A stretch of DNA of 64,000 bases from a virus: positions 1-64,000 of the IMG/VR virus record IMGVR_UViG_3300046834_000025. One strand, written 5' to 3'. The notes beneath the pieces are model-generated. The model ran no database searches, had not been told where the DNA came from, and was given only the letters and a program-made list of their open reading frames with translations. Both the position numbers and the translations under genes were made by a program. Each line of letters begins with the position of its first letter. Positions within the stretch are counted from its first letter, which is position 1. Positions 53,894 through 63,305 of the stretch are shown here, piece after piece.

Positions 53894-53902
53894 TGTTACA
53901 AT
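53894..53902 (+). promoter_or_regulatory. Candidate extended -10 promoter
   Basis: TG-T-TACAAT, just after the GT2 stop and about 20 nt before the next start. No -35 match. Confidence 0.4.
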
Positions 53903-53922
53903 GGAAGCGAAGGGAGACCGAC

Positions 53923-54201
53923 ATGATCTTACGCCCGCACCCACGGTTCACCACAGCGCGCTTCCGCGCGATTCAAGAGGTAGAGGAGGGCCGAGTCACG
54001 TACTGGCATGGCATGATCTCCGAACACGAGCACCAGGAAAACTGGCTCGTGGATGGCCAGCGAGTCAACCCGACGGCATACAACTGGTTGCGCGAGTTGG
54101 ATCTTGTCAAGCGCGTTCCAGGTATCGGCCAGCCGCACGCGATGATGCTCACCCCGCGCGGCCTAGAAGCCCTCGAACGAGAGACGGTGCGTACCGCATG
54201 A
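53923..54201 (+). CDS. Winged-helix-like protein, 92 residues
   Basis: FTTARFRAIQEVEEGRVTYW, NPTAYNWLRELDLVKRV, then AMMLTPRGLEALERETVR, the order of a winged helix with a terminal T-x-x-G-x-x-x-L motif. GGGAGACCGAC before the ATG. Probable small DNA-binding protein. Confidence 0.65.
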   Translation: MILRPHPRFTTARFRAIQEVEEGRVTYWHGMISEHEHQENWLVDGQRVNPTAYNWLRELDLVKRVPGIGQPHAMMLTPRGLEALERETVRTA

Positions 54202-54560
54202 TCCAGTACAAGACAATCAATCTCGGTGAGATGGTTGCTGCGTTGCAGGCATTGCCTGCCGATGCAGTGATCCTCGACACTGATGGTACCATGTTCTCCT
54301 ACCGTGGCTACTACGATCAGTTGGCACTCAATCTCGCCCCTGGTGAGCAGGCCGACAAGGACGTGCTGTTGACCTTCGCCACGGCGGCTCTCGCCGGACA
54401 GACCTTCCACGGGTACCGAGGTGGTGAGTACTTGGCAACTGACACCACCGCTGTCTTCGTGGCTGCATTCGGTGAGACGAGCGACCTGCGGCTGATGGGC
54501 TTCCGCCCGTCAAATGCAGCCTACGAAATCGAGGTAGTCAGCGTGGTACCGATCTTCTAG
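54198..54560 (+). CDS. Hypothetical protein, 120 residues
   Basis: LDTDGTMFSYRGYYDQLAL, then a helical part (DKDVLLTFATAALAGQTFH) and strand end. Known as a frequent actinophage small protein; role unknown. Last plus-strand gene; its stop is tail-to-tail with a minus gene (4-bp overlap). Confidence 0.68.
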   Translation: MIQYKTINLGEMVAALQALPADAVILDTDGTMFSYRGYYDQLALNLAPGEQADKDVLLTFATAALAGQTFHGYRGGEYLATDTTAVFVAAFGETSDLRLMGFRPSNAAYEIEVVSVVPIF

Positions 54561-54766
54561 AGGCTACCACGACGGCGTAGCTGCATCAGCGACAGCACCA
54601 GAGTGGCCACCAGGGCAGCCGCCACCGTCCTGACGGCACCGGCATAGACTGCGCTGGCCGCGATCAGACCGACCACCAGGGCGACCGCCAGGAGCCGTCC
54701 GACCAGGGTGCTGATGACTTCGCGTGTCGTCAGTGCCTCTCGCCAGCCTCGAAGTTCGTCGCGCAT
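54557..54766 (-). CDS. Small membrane protein (holin-like)
   Basis: 69 residues with two hydrophobic helices (GRLLAVALVVGLIAASAVYA and VRTVAAALVATLVLSLMQL) and a basic C-terminus (RRRG). Size and layout fit a small holin, but no endolysin is visible nearby. Confidence 0.66.
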   Translation of the reverse strand: MRDELRGWREALTTREVISTLVGRLLAVALVVGLIAASAVYAGAVRTVAAALVATLVLSLMQLRRRGSL

Positions 54767-54768
54767 GA

Positions 54769-55089
54769 TCAGTCCAACCTAGAACCGATATGTCCCGTGA
54801 TGTAGTTCAGCGCGAAGACGCCGGTCATCCACCGCCACCACTCGGCAGCCTCACCAGGACCGCCGACCAGCCAGAGCGAGATGCAGGCGGCAACGCCGAT
54901 CCAGAAGCCGACGCAGAAGGGACACTGCAACCCTTCAACGTACTTGGCCCACCGTGACTCCTTGCCTCGGTAGGCTCTCTTGGCTATCGGCTTGTAGAGC
55001 CACCACTGGCCGATACTGTCCGTGGTCACGACTCGCGTGAGGCGAAGCGTGACAAGGACCAGGAGCACAAGGTCTAGTGCGATGAACAT
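54769..55089 (-). CDS. DUF1360-like membrane protein
   Basis: 106 residues. LDLVLLVLVTLRLTRVVTTD and GLQCPFCVGFWIGVAACISL are the conserved parts of DUF1360 proteins, found in Bacillus and in many actinophages near tail genes. Three membrane segments. Function unknown. Confidence 0.8.
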   Translation of the reverse strand: MFIALDLVLLVLVTLRLTRVVTTDSIGQWWLYKPIAKRAYRGKESRWAKYVEGLQCPFCVGFWIGVAACISLWLVGGPGEAAEWWRWMTGVFALNYITGHIGSRLD

Positions 55090-55098
55090 GTTCCCACC

Positions 55099-56958
55099 CT
55101 ATATCTTGATGATGTACTGCACCGCTCCAGATGGCTGGAACGAGTTCTGGCTGTCAGTGTTGCCCATCAGGCCGATGCCGAACGAGTGTGTAACATTCGA
55201 AACCGTTCTGGTGGCTGCATAGAACACTTCGGAAGTCCATGAGCCAGTAGCCGCACCGCTCTGTACGCGGAAGCCGGAAGTCGTGTTCGATGCGAGCTTG
55301 GCTGCACCGTCGTCGGATAGCGGATGCGTGTGTGTCTTGGTGCCATAGTACTTGCCAACTGCCGGAAACTCTGTGGAGCCATCGAAACCGACAGCGGTAC
55401 GACCTCTGAAGTTCGGCAGGCGGAACTGATCGGCTGTTTCACCACTAGTATTCCAGAGAGTCCCGATCACACCGAACAGATCTGGATAGGCCTTACGGCT
55501 TAGAACGGTACCATCGCAGAGGAGCCAGCCTGCTGGAGCCGTGATCCCGCCGAACATGGTGATCGAGCCAATCGGCGGAAGCACACCGACCGGGGCCGTT
55601 TCAGTCTTGCCTGTTGAGAGGTCGAGCCGCACAAGACGAATGCGCTCACGCAATGTGTTCGGGTTGCCGACCGTTTCGACCAAGGCGGAGACAGACCACG
55701 GACTCCAGTCTACGTGAGCACCCTTGGTTCGCACCTGCCATTCGATCTCGCTGTTGTCAGGGAACGTGTTCGCGGCCATGCTTGCTGATGCCGACGAGGA
55801 CGCAATCTCTGCCTCGATCGTCCAGGCTGGTGCACCGACGACACGCCACTGTATCTGTTCCTTCGTCTGTGCCGTGGTGTCCGAGGTGTTGTACTTCCAG
55901 GAGAATGTGTTCGCCGTGGTCGGACTGATGATCGAGCCATTCGGCGCGAGATTCGTTGGAGCGAATGGCGCAGAGGTGATGCCAGCCGTTTCTGTTGTCT
56001 CACCCGTATAGGCACTGTAGAGTGTGCCCTGGATACCAGTAGTTGTCTTGGCTCGAAGCTTGTACTTAGTCTTCTTGGCGGCGTTGGCCGTTGTGTCGAT
56101 GTAACTCTGAGAAGAACCAAGGCCAGTGTGCGCGATCGTGGCCAAGAGTGCGTACACGCCGTCCTGTGCTCGCCACACCTCGATAGAGAACTCATCGTAG
56201 CCACCGGACTTGTTCTTCCACGAGACGGTCTGTTGTGCGCCAGATGGCCCGTCATAGCGAGCTGGTCCCAACGGAGGAGCTGGAGCAGTGTAGATGTAGC
56301 TCGTGTAGTCCCAGGCCGATGATCCCTTGCTGTTGGATGATCTGACTGCGTACCTGTACTTGCGATCCTCGAGAACACTGTCGGTGATCGATGTGCTGGA
56401 GCCGCTTGTCGTACCGAGATCGACGTAGTCGCCGTCGAGTGTCTGAACACGGGTAAGAACTGACTCCCACGGCCTCTCGGGAATGCTCTTGTTCGACCAG
56501 GTGATCTTGTGAGCGGTCGAGGAAACACGAGCCACTTCACCGTTGGTCGGCGGGTTCGGTGCCGCGATCGGACGGGCCGGAATCGTCGTGGTGACAGAGA
56601 TCGTCGGCGTGACGCCATTGAATGCACCACTCAGTGTTGCAACGAGAGTCCATGTGCCAGGAGACTCACCGTAGGAACTATCAGAGTAGTCACGGAAGAA
56701 GGAAACTAGGTCTCGCTGAACCGCTGCAGTGCCATCGTTATTGGTGAACGAGATCGATGAGCGGCCCTGGAAGTTGTTGTCCAACTGGTTCGAGTAGTTG
56801 ATGACCTGGCTGTCGTTGTACGGGTCTGTGTTCTGCGAGTAGATCTTTACGATGAGGTGGGCCTCGTCGTCCGAGGTCTGGACTGCATCCCATGCGACAT
56901 CGAGCCCAAGGCGGATACCGATGCCGCTGGACTCGTAGCTGCCCCACTGGATAGCCAT
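55099..56958 (-). CDS. Minor tail protein with fibronectin-like repeats and tail-collar domain
   Basis: 619 residues. Several Fn3-like modules (HKITWSNKSIPERPWES, APTNLAPNG ... WQVRTKG), then a phage tail-collar domain near the C-terminus: MFGGITAPAGWLLCDGTVLS followed by FRLPNFRGRTAVG and KTHTHPLSDDG. Such proteins form the receptor-binding tip. Starts 3 bp after the next upstream gene. Confidence 0.88.
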   Translation of the reverse strand: MAIQWGSYESSGIGIRLGLDVAWDAVQTSDDEAHLIVKIYSQNTDPYNDSQVINYSNQLDNNFQGRSSISFTNNDGTAAVQRDLVSFFRDYSDSSYGESPGTWTLVATLSGAFNGVTPTISVTTTIPARPIAAPNPPTNGEVARVSSTAHKITWSNKSIPERPWESVLTRVQTLDGDYVDLGTTSGSSTSITDSVLEDRKYRYAVRSSNSKGSSAWDYTSYIYTAPAPPLGPARYDGPSGAQQTVSWKNKSGGYDEFSIEVWRAQDGVYALLATIAHTGLGSSQSYIDTTANAAKKTKYKLRAKTTTGIQGTLYSAYTGETTETAGITSAPFAPTNLAPNGSIISPTTANTFSWKYNTSDTTAQTKEQIQWRVVGAPAWTIEAEIASSSASASMAANTFPDNSEIEWQVRTKGAHVDWSPWSVSALVETVGNPNTLRERIRLVRLDLSTGKTETAPVGVLPPIGSITMFGGITAPAGWLLCDGTVLSRKAYPDLFGVIGTLWNTSGETADQFRLPNFRGRTAVGFDGSTEFPAVGKYYGTKTHTHPLSDDGAAKLASNTTSGFRVQSGAATGSWTSEVFYAATRTVSNVTHSFGIGLMGNTDSQNSFQPSGAVQYIIKI

Positions 56959-56961
56959 GCG

Positions 56962-59900
56962 TCACCTCAGAAGGTAGGACTGTTGCGGATGGAAGTGGAA
57001 TGTCGTTTCGTCAGAAGCAAAGCCGACCTGTTGGACGATCTGCCCGACTGCATTGGGGTTCTTCGTACCGATCTGGCCGGGTTGTGTCTGGAGGAATTGC
57101 AGACCGGGCTGCAGTCCGACCAGGGCTGGAACGTAGCCAAGAGTGAAGACTGGGACGGCATCTCCTGGCTCGGCATCCTCCAAGACGAAGCCGTGGGCCT
57201 CATGCGGTTCGATGGTTCCGGCATGATAGGGTGAGAGGACCGAACTTGCTTCCACCATCAGCGCATCCCAGTACACGAGCTCTGTGGGGATGTTGGATCC
57301 ATTGAAGATTCGAATCAGCGCACTTGTCGTGTCTCCCGGCAGAGTTACAGTTACGGAGACTCTATAGGTGCCTACAGCATTGGCTGCAGCGACCCCCGGT
57401 ACAGTGTACTGCACACCGCCGTTGTTTGATGGAGACGTGATGTATACCCAGATGTTTCGTGCTGCCGCACTGAGAGACCCAGTCTGGACGTTCGCCACTC
57501 TGATAGTGCCAGAGATAGTATACGTTCTGCCTGGAACCAGGAAGGAGGGCATGCCAGCAGAGACACCGATGTAGGCACTGCTGTTGACAGTCGCGCCATT
57601 CGGCGTGATCAGCAATGAGGCGACTCCATCAGCCGCAAAGCTAGTCGACCTGGCTATGGTTGCGTTGCTAGCGATGTATCCACTGGCGTCTGTTTCGATC
57701 GATGGGTTCGGAAGCAGGTTCATGGCACCCGCCTGCGCTGGTCGAACGAAGAACACTCCGTTGTTGTCCCATGTGTTCACAAGCATACCATACCGAACGG
57801 CGTCACTGACCCGCATCGAGTTCGTCAGGAGCTTGTACGGCGGCAGGCTGTTGTATGCGATGCGATCTGGGTCCAGAATGCCGGTCGTCAGGTCGCTTGC
57901 GTCAGAGTCATACTGCGTGGAGCCCGTGAAGTCTAGTGGGAGCCAAGCACCGTCGTAGAGCTCGTAGACAGCGGTGATCTTCCCGCCGACCAAATGGGAT
58001 GTCGAGGCGTGCGGTGCGCCGTCCCACACGGCATCGTAGGAGTCGCCATCGAAGTACCGACCAGTGGCCTCTTCCTGCTCGATCAGGGCAGCGTTGATGC
58101 GCCAGACGGCGCTTGCATTCGGGTTGACAACCTGGATACCACCGAGATATGCTACAATGCCGCCACTGGGAACCGGCGCTGCGACTTTCAGTTCCACCCA
58201 TTCATCTGTCAGCAGAGTGACTGGTGGGCTGTTGAAGTGCTCTACGAGGCCTGCAGCGGCATCGTAGTAGCGAAGGCTGACATAGGACCCCACGCCAGAG
58301 CCGGACTCGAGACGGGCAAAGACGGTGATCGCCCACGACTGTCCCTCGCTCACCGGGAAGCCAGGAATGCCGCCGTCCCACGAAATCGAATGCAACTCAG
58401 CGGCAGCCGTGTTCAGCGCCCGCGCGTCATGGGTGCCCGTGCCAGGAATCGGCACGGAGACATCAGTGAGTTCTCGTGTGAAGGTACCTGTGCCGGTCGA
58501 TGTCCAGCCTGCCAGGTCGAGTTCGAACGACGGGTTGGAGCAGTGGTTCTGCCTCGCACGGGTACGAGTGTACCACATCGAGCCTGGCTCGCGACCCTTG
58601 ATGAGCGTGTTGGCTCCGACACCATCAACAGCGTGGGCCGGGTCGGCAGCCTCAGCGATGTGATACGAAACTGTCCACGGCGCAACCTCACTGAATGACG
58701 AGACCGTCCAGGTGCCGTCGTAGGGTGCCCCTACGCGGGTAACGACGATCAGGCCACCGATCGGCATTGTCATGCCGCCCACGTCGTCCAGGGTCAGCCT
58801 GGCGACACCGCCTGTGGATGTGCCCTCGATGTACGTGTCCAGGCCGGGAGCTACCTCGAGCAGGGCTGCATCCACCTGCCAGACATCTGCGTTGGCTACA
58901 CTCGGAGAGGAGACACCTGGTGCCACCGTCACGGCAGTGGCCGGGACTACTGCCGTGACGTATGGTCGCACCCAGGTACCATCAGCGGGTAGCTGAACCG
59001 GCGCACCGGAGATACTAACGCCGCCAACGATTGCGCCGACTGAGTCGTAGAACCACACCGTCGCAGTGTAGTCGGCTCCACCGATACCAGACATCAGTCT
59101 AGCGTAGGCAGAGAACGTGATTGTCTGGCCGACTGTAACTGGGATGCGATTTGCAGTTGCAAGAGTAAGATAGTGCGTGTTGGCAGTTCCGTCGTTAGTC
59201 AGTTGTGCTACGGCAGTACCAGACTGCATGCGCGCCGAAGGCGTTCGGACCACGGGTGGTATCACCCTGGTCAAGGCTGCACGCACGCCCGACCAGCCCG
59301 CTGTGTCGATCTCGAAAGACGGATTGGGGAACAGGTTGGACCTAGAGCCTAGAATCTCTGCCTGCACGATCCGCCACAAGCCATCCGGCAGAAGGTTGCC
59401 ACCATCGGAGCTCGCGTAGTAGAGAACGTCCTCTGCCGTAGGCTCGTAGTCAGAGATCGAGATTCGACCATCAGCCGTGTTAGCGAGGTTGTGTGCGTCA
59501 ATCGCCGTCACACCAGAGATCGCGGCCTTAATCGCAATCTCGTTCAGGGTCGAGTCACCGACCACGAGATCGCCTGCGTTCTCAATGATCTCATCAACCT
59601 TTGGGTCTGAGGCATCGACCCAGATCATGTTGTCGGCGTCCCAGACCCACGGTTTCATGTTGTCGTTCGTGTCATACCAAAGATCGTTGTCTGGCATATC
59701 CGGTGTGCCGTCCGGCCACGGCGGCTCGTCCTGGCGATAGATGTCATTGCCACCATCACCGCCAGATGGTGTGGGTGCGGGTGGCAAGGAGTCAGGCGGG
59801 ATGTACTCACCAGAGATAACCGGCTGCGCACCAGGGAGATCGATCACACGCTGATAGTCATCGCTGATCAGAATGGTGACTGGCTGCTCATACGGGCCTT

Positions 59901-60252
59901 CAGGCATGACAGCGAGATCGTGGATCGTAAGCGGAACCTCGATCGGTTCCTCTGCATCGATGATCGTGACCTCTGCGACCCATCGCTTTCCGGGTGCGCC
60001 ACCGATGTCGGGAGAGACGTTGGTGCTCTCCTCCCAGGTCTCGATGAGCGGTGACTCGATGGTGATGGTGACGGCTTCGTCGTCGTTCTCTGTGACGATG
60101 AATGGACCTTCACTGCCAACCCAGACACGCTCACCAGCAGAGATTTCTGCGAAGTCTAGCTCGAGGATCGTTGAACCAGAGGGCATGTCTACTGCCAGTG
60201 TGGGACCGATGTACTCCCACCTGACCTCGTTGAGAAGCCCTTCGATCGCCAC
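56962..60252 (-). CDS. Minor tail protein with three carbohydrate-binding-like modules
   Basis: 1096 residues. Three jelly-roll-type modules each open with an N-P-S-x-E-x-D motif (LFPNPSFEIDTAGW, NHCSNPSFELDLAGW, LLPNPSIETDASGY), as in carbohydrate-binding modules. The N-terminal part looks like a tail-attachment domain (STILELDFAEISAGERVWVG). Likely binds cell-wall sugar of the host. One-base overlap with the next gene. Confidence 0.85.
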   Translation of the reverse strand: MAIEGLLNEVRWEYIGPTLAVDMPSGSTILELDFAEISAGERVWVGSEGPFIVTENDDEAVTITIESPLIETWEESTNVSPDIGGAPGKRWVAEVTIIDAEEPIEVPLTIHDLAVMPEGPYEQPVTILISDDYQRVIDLPGAQPVISGEYIPPDSLPPAPTPSGGDGGNDIYRQDEPPWPDGTPDMPDNDLWYDTNDNMKPWVWDADNMIWVDASDPKVDEIIENAGDLVVGDSTLNEIAIKAAISGVTAIDAHNLANTADGRISISDYEPTAEDVLYYASSDGGNLLPDGLWRIVQAEILGSRSNLFPNPSFEIDTAGWSGVRAALTRVIPPVVRTPSARMQSGTAVAQLTNDGTANTHYLTLATANRIPVTVGQTITFSAYARLMSGIGGADYTATVWFYDSVGAIVGGVSISGAPVQLPADGTWVRPYVTAVVPATAVTVAPGVSSPSVANADVWQVDAALLEVAPGLDTYIEGTSTGGVARLTLDDVGGMTMPIGGLIVVTRVGAPYDGTWTVSSFSEVAPWTVSYHIAEAADPAHAVDGVGANTLIKGREPGSMWYTRTRARQNHCSNPSFELDLAGWTSTGTGTFTRELTDVSVPIPGTGTHDARALNTAAAELHSISWDGGIPGFPVSEGQSWAITVFARLESGSGVGSYVSLRYYDAAAGLVEHFNSPPVTLLTDEWVELKVAAPVPSGGIVAYLGGIQVVNPNASAVWRINAALIEQEEATGRYFDGDSYDAVWDGAPHASTSHLVGGKITAVYELYDGAWLPLDFTGSTQYDSDASDLTTGILDPDRIAYNSLPPYKLLTNSMRVSDAVRYGMLVNTWDNNGVFFVRPAQAGAMNLLPNPSIETDASGYIASNATIARSTSFAADGVASLLITPNGATVNSSAYIGVSAGMPSFLVPGRTYTISGTIRVANVQTGSLSAAARNIWVYITSPSNNGGVQYTVPGVAAANAVGTYRVSVTVTLPGDTTSALIRIFNGSNIPTELVYWDALMVEASSVLSPYHAGTIEPHEAHGFVLEDAEPGDAVPVFTLGYVPALVGLQPGLQFLQTQPGQIGTKNPNAVGQIVQQVGFASDETTFHFHPQQSYLLR

Positions 60253-61499
60253 TAGACAGCCGCACCTCCAGCCGTCTTCTCCCTGATCTTCGATCCGGCA
60301 TATGTGGCCTTCTGGACCGTGACGCCTGCGCTCACGATATTGGTGCGACCAATGGTCATGTTCCCGCCTGTGCCGAGTGGGATGCTGATGTTGTCGAACA
60401 GCACCTCACCGACACCCTGCGGGAGAACAAACTTGTCGTACACGTCCATGTGGAAGAACGGGATGATCTCGTAGGACTGGTCACCCTTGATGCCGGACGA
60501 GCCTTTCAGCGTGGAGATTGCGCGCTTGGTGAGCTCAGACGGCGTGTCCAGGTTGTCATCTTGAACCACGATCGGCAGATAGCGGTACTTCCCGTTGCGC
60601 CGGAGCGCGTACGCGCTCAACGGGTGAGAGCTAACGAGTTGCGCCGTCGATACGCGTAGGGTTGAAAACGTGTAGTCGTCTGCGATCTTCTTCTCTGCCT
60701 TGGTGAGGTTGCGTTCCTCGATCTGGCGCTTCGAGGTTACTTTTGCGTAGTTCGAGAAGTCGGTGAATGATGTACTCGCACTAGGAAGAGCCAGCAAAGA
60801 GTTGACCACGACGGGATACTTCGCGGTGTTGGTCGGCTCACACGTTGCATAACCGTCTGCGGAGTAGTACGACCGCCAGCCCATCTCGCTACCTGCGATA
60901 CGCCGGAACAGCTTCCACGGCGTCAGTGCGTCGTCGCCCATGCCCATCGCGTATACCTTGGAGGTTCGCTTGGTGGTCGTGGGGATACGAAACTTCTTCT
61001 CTCCCGTGGAACCGAGAATATCCAGGAGAGCAGAGCGGACGTTCGTACCAGCCTTGTAGGACTTCGGTAGTGTCCCGTGATGGGAGACAGCGGACTTGTC
61101 GTTGAGTTCGAGACCAACCTCTGCGCCTTCACGGCTTACGGCAGTCGGCAGGCCGACGAATACGGTCGTGTAGATGTTCTTGTTCAGCTTGGGGACAAAG
61201 ATCATGTGCATGATGCGCAACAGGCGGTTCACCCACAGCACGCCATCGTCGTCTGTGGTGTAGCTGTTGCCGTAGCTGAGCCGACCCTCCGGGTCGCTGA
61301 TCGTGATGCTGGCCGTTCGCAGCGGGCCGTCCTCACCAATCGTGAGGTTTACCTGTCCGTCCAGGAGCTCGAGCGTATCGACTTCTACCTCTTCGAGAGT
61401 CAGCACCTCCACCCACACCTTGAAGTCGTGGTCCGACTGCAAACGCTCATGATACGCCGCGCGCTCTGCGGCGTCCTTGAGAACGGGATAGGTCTGCAT
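60252..61499 (-). CDS. Minor tail protein (baseplate/tail-tip)
   Basis: 415 residues: FKVWVEVLTLEEVEVDTLEL, then NLTIGEDGPLRTASITISDP and a long beta-rich body ending VLFDNISIPLGTGGNMTIGR. The layout is that of siphovirus tail-tip or hub proteins of actinophages. ATG overlaps the upstream stop as TAATG. Confidence 0.8.
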   Translation of the reverse strand: MQTYPVLKDAAERAAYHERLQSDHDFKVWVEVLTLEEVEVDTLELLDGQVNLTIGEDGPLRTASITISDPEGRLSYGNSYTTDDDGVLWVNRLLRIMHMIFVPKLNKNIYTTVFVGLPTAVSREGAEVGLELNDKSAVSHHGTLPKSYKAGTNVRSALLDILGSTGEKKFRIPTTTKRTSKVYAMGMGDDALTPWKLFRRIAGSEMGWRSYYSADGYATCEPTNTAKYPVVVNSLLALPSASTSFTDFSNYAKVTSKRQIEERNLTKAEKKIADDYTFSTLRVSTAQLVSSHPLSAYALRRNGKYRYLPIVVQDDNLDTPSELTKRAISTLKGSSGIKGDQSYEIIPFFHMDVYDKFVLPQGVGEVLFDNISIPLGTGGNMTIGRTNIVSAGVTVQKATYAGSKIREKTAGGAAV

Positions 61500-63304
61500 T
61501 AGGAGTTCGACAACCTCTCCCACCAGTTGAAGCTGATCAAGAGTCGGTCAGGACCGCAGTTCTCCGAGTAGAAGTCATCCACAGGTGAGTAGTCTCCGAT
61601 GATGACTGACATGTTCACCTTGCCGAAGATGAGGCGGTACTTGCGTCCGCTGTCAGCCCGTGTCCAGTCGTCCAGAGTCTGCTCGTCCTGATCGAATACC
61701 AGGCCGGTGACGCTGCCAGCCCTGGTGGTACGCATCAGCCTACGCCGGACGACCTCGATGCGGAGATCGCCGTGAACTGGTGCATGGAGAATCGCGCCTT
61801 CTTGTGTCTCCTGTTCGACAGTGGGGACATCGCCTGCGCCGAAGATCTCGATCTTCCTGCCATCGGTCGGATCAACAATCCAGACGCTCTGAGTCCATAG
61901 CTTCGCTGTCACGGTCGGGCCGTCGCCATCTACGATGCCCGCGTTGCGAACCTTGACACGCCATGTGTGTTCGTGCCGGAGGTCTGCCGTGAAATCTGCG
62001 ATGTTGGCGAAGTTCACGTTGTCCGGGAAGAAAACCGAGCCAGGCGCCCACTTGTAGTTGACACCGGTTTCTGGATCCCAGATGTCTACCTGTACGTTGT
62101 CACGGAACAGGCTGATCTCGTCCGGGATGCCTTGTGTGCGTGTTCCTCTGAACACCGGGATAGGATCATTGAAGTCCATCGCGAGTGTCGAGACAGCGAG
62201 ACCAGTTGTCGCGGAGATCGTTGTGAAGTCGTGCGAGACAGTAACCTCAGTCGGTGCATCATTGGCTGCGACCCGTGGAGCTACGTTGTCACGCACCCGG
62301 ACTGTAACCCTGCCGATGCCGCCGGGAACCTTAATGCCCTTCTGAGGATCCCATTCCTTGTCCGTGCCGCTCTTCAAGCCGCTGATGTCCTTGCGGACAG
62401 CACCCTCGTAAAGGGCTGCCTCCCATGCAGTCTGGGTGTCCGGCGTGACCGTCCAACGCACCGTGGGTTCGCCGTCCTGAGAGGTAGCAAGCGGAGAAGT
62501 GATCACGACAGCAGGCAGGCTCTTGTACGAGTAGTCGGCAAACTCGCTCCACTTGCTCTCACCCTCTGGTCCGTTGGTCATGGCACGCCAGAAGATGCCA
62601 GGCCCGCCGTCGATCAGGGCAGGGTTGGCACCAGGGTCCAGCACTGGGTCGTACATGCCGTCTGTGGCAGCCAGGAAGCCGGTGTCGTAGGTGATGTCCG
62701 CTGCGCTGCCCGTGGGGGAGAACTGGATGCGCTGCTGTGTCATGTCCTGGTCGCCTGCGAACTGCAGGACCGGCTCTGGCACGGAGACCGCTCCGCCGTC
62801 CGGCTTCAGACTCGTGGGCACCTTCGGGATGATGGTGTAGGTGACCTCGACATACGGCTTGTTGACCGAGGCTGCAGAGCCCTTGATCCAGCCGTAGGAG
62901 TTCGTGTTGGTGCTGACGCGCAGGCCGTACCGTGGCCGAGTCTTCACCCAGTTGGTGATGTTGAGCGCGATCGCTGTTCCACTGACCGGACTCGGAATGG
63001 TGATGCCAGTGAGCTGAGAACCGTAGGTCGGCTGCGTCTTCCAGGTGACCTTACTGTTCCACGTCTTCGTGATCGGAAATGCATTGATGTGAAAAGGGTT
63101 CGCTGCAGCCTTGTGGAACCACATGCGCAAGATAGCTGACGTGATCGTCGCGTCGGCAGGAATCACGTTGGTATCGAACTTGACCGACACCAAAATACGG
63201 TGCGTGTTGACCTTGTTCGGAAGCGCACCAGGAGAGCCGAAGGCGTAGGTAGGCTTGGGTGACTGGATGGAGTACGTAGAGACTGGAACTCGCACTACGG
63301 CCAT
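61499..63304 (-). CDS. Minor tail protein with DNRLRE-like domain
   Basis: 601 residues. The first ~165 residues resemble the DNRLRE beta-sandwich (NTHRILVSVKFDTNVIPADA ... TSAILRMWFHKAA). The rest contains Fn3-like modules. Start chosen 1 nt after the tape-measure stop; a longer frame would overlap that gene. Confidence 0.83.
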   Translation of the reverse strand: MAVVRVPVSTYSIQSPKPTYAFGSPGALPNKVNTHRILVSVKFDTNVIPADATITSAILRMWFHKAAANPFHINAFPITKTWNSKVTWKTQPTYGSQLTGITIPSPVSGTAIALNITNWVKTRPRYGLRVSTNTNSYGWIKGSAASVNKPYVEVTYTIIPKVPTSLKPDGGAVSVPEPVLQFAGDQDMTQQRIQFSPTGSAADITYDTGFLAATDGMYDPVLDPGANPALIDGGPGIFWRAMTNGPEGESKWSEFADYSYKSLPAVVITSPLATSQDGEPTVRWTVTPDTQTAWEAALYEGAVRKDISGLKSGTDKEWDPQKGIKVPGGIGRVTVRVRDNVAPRVAANDAPTEVTVSHDFTTISATTGLAVSTLAMDFNDPIPVFRGTRTQGIPDEISLFRDNVQVDIWDPETGVNYKWAPGSVFFPDNVNFANIADFTADLRHEHTWRVKVRNAGIVDGDGPTVTAKLWTQSVWIVDPTDGRKIEIFGAGDVPTVEQETQEGAILHAPVHGDLRIEVVRRRLMRTTRAGSVTGLVFDQDEQTLDDWTRADSGRKYRLIFGKVNMSVIIGDYSPVDDFYSENCGPDRLLISFNWWERLSNS

Positions 63305-63305
63305 G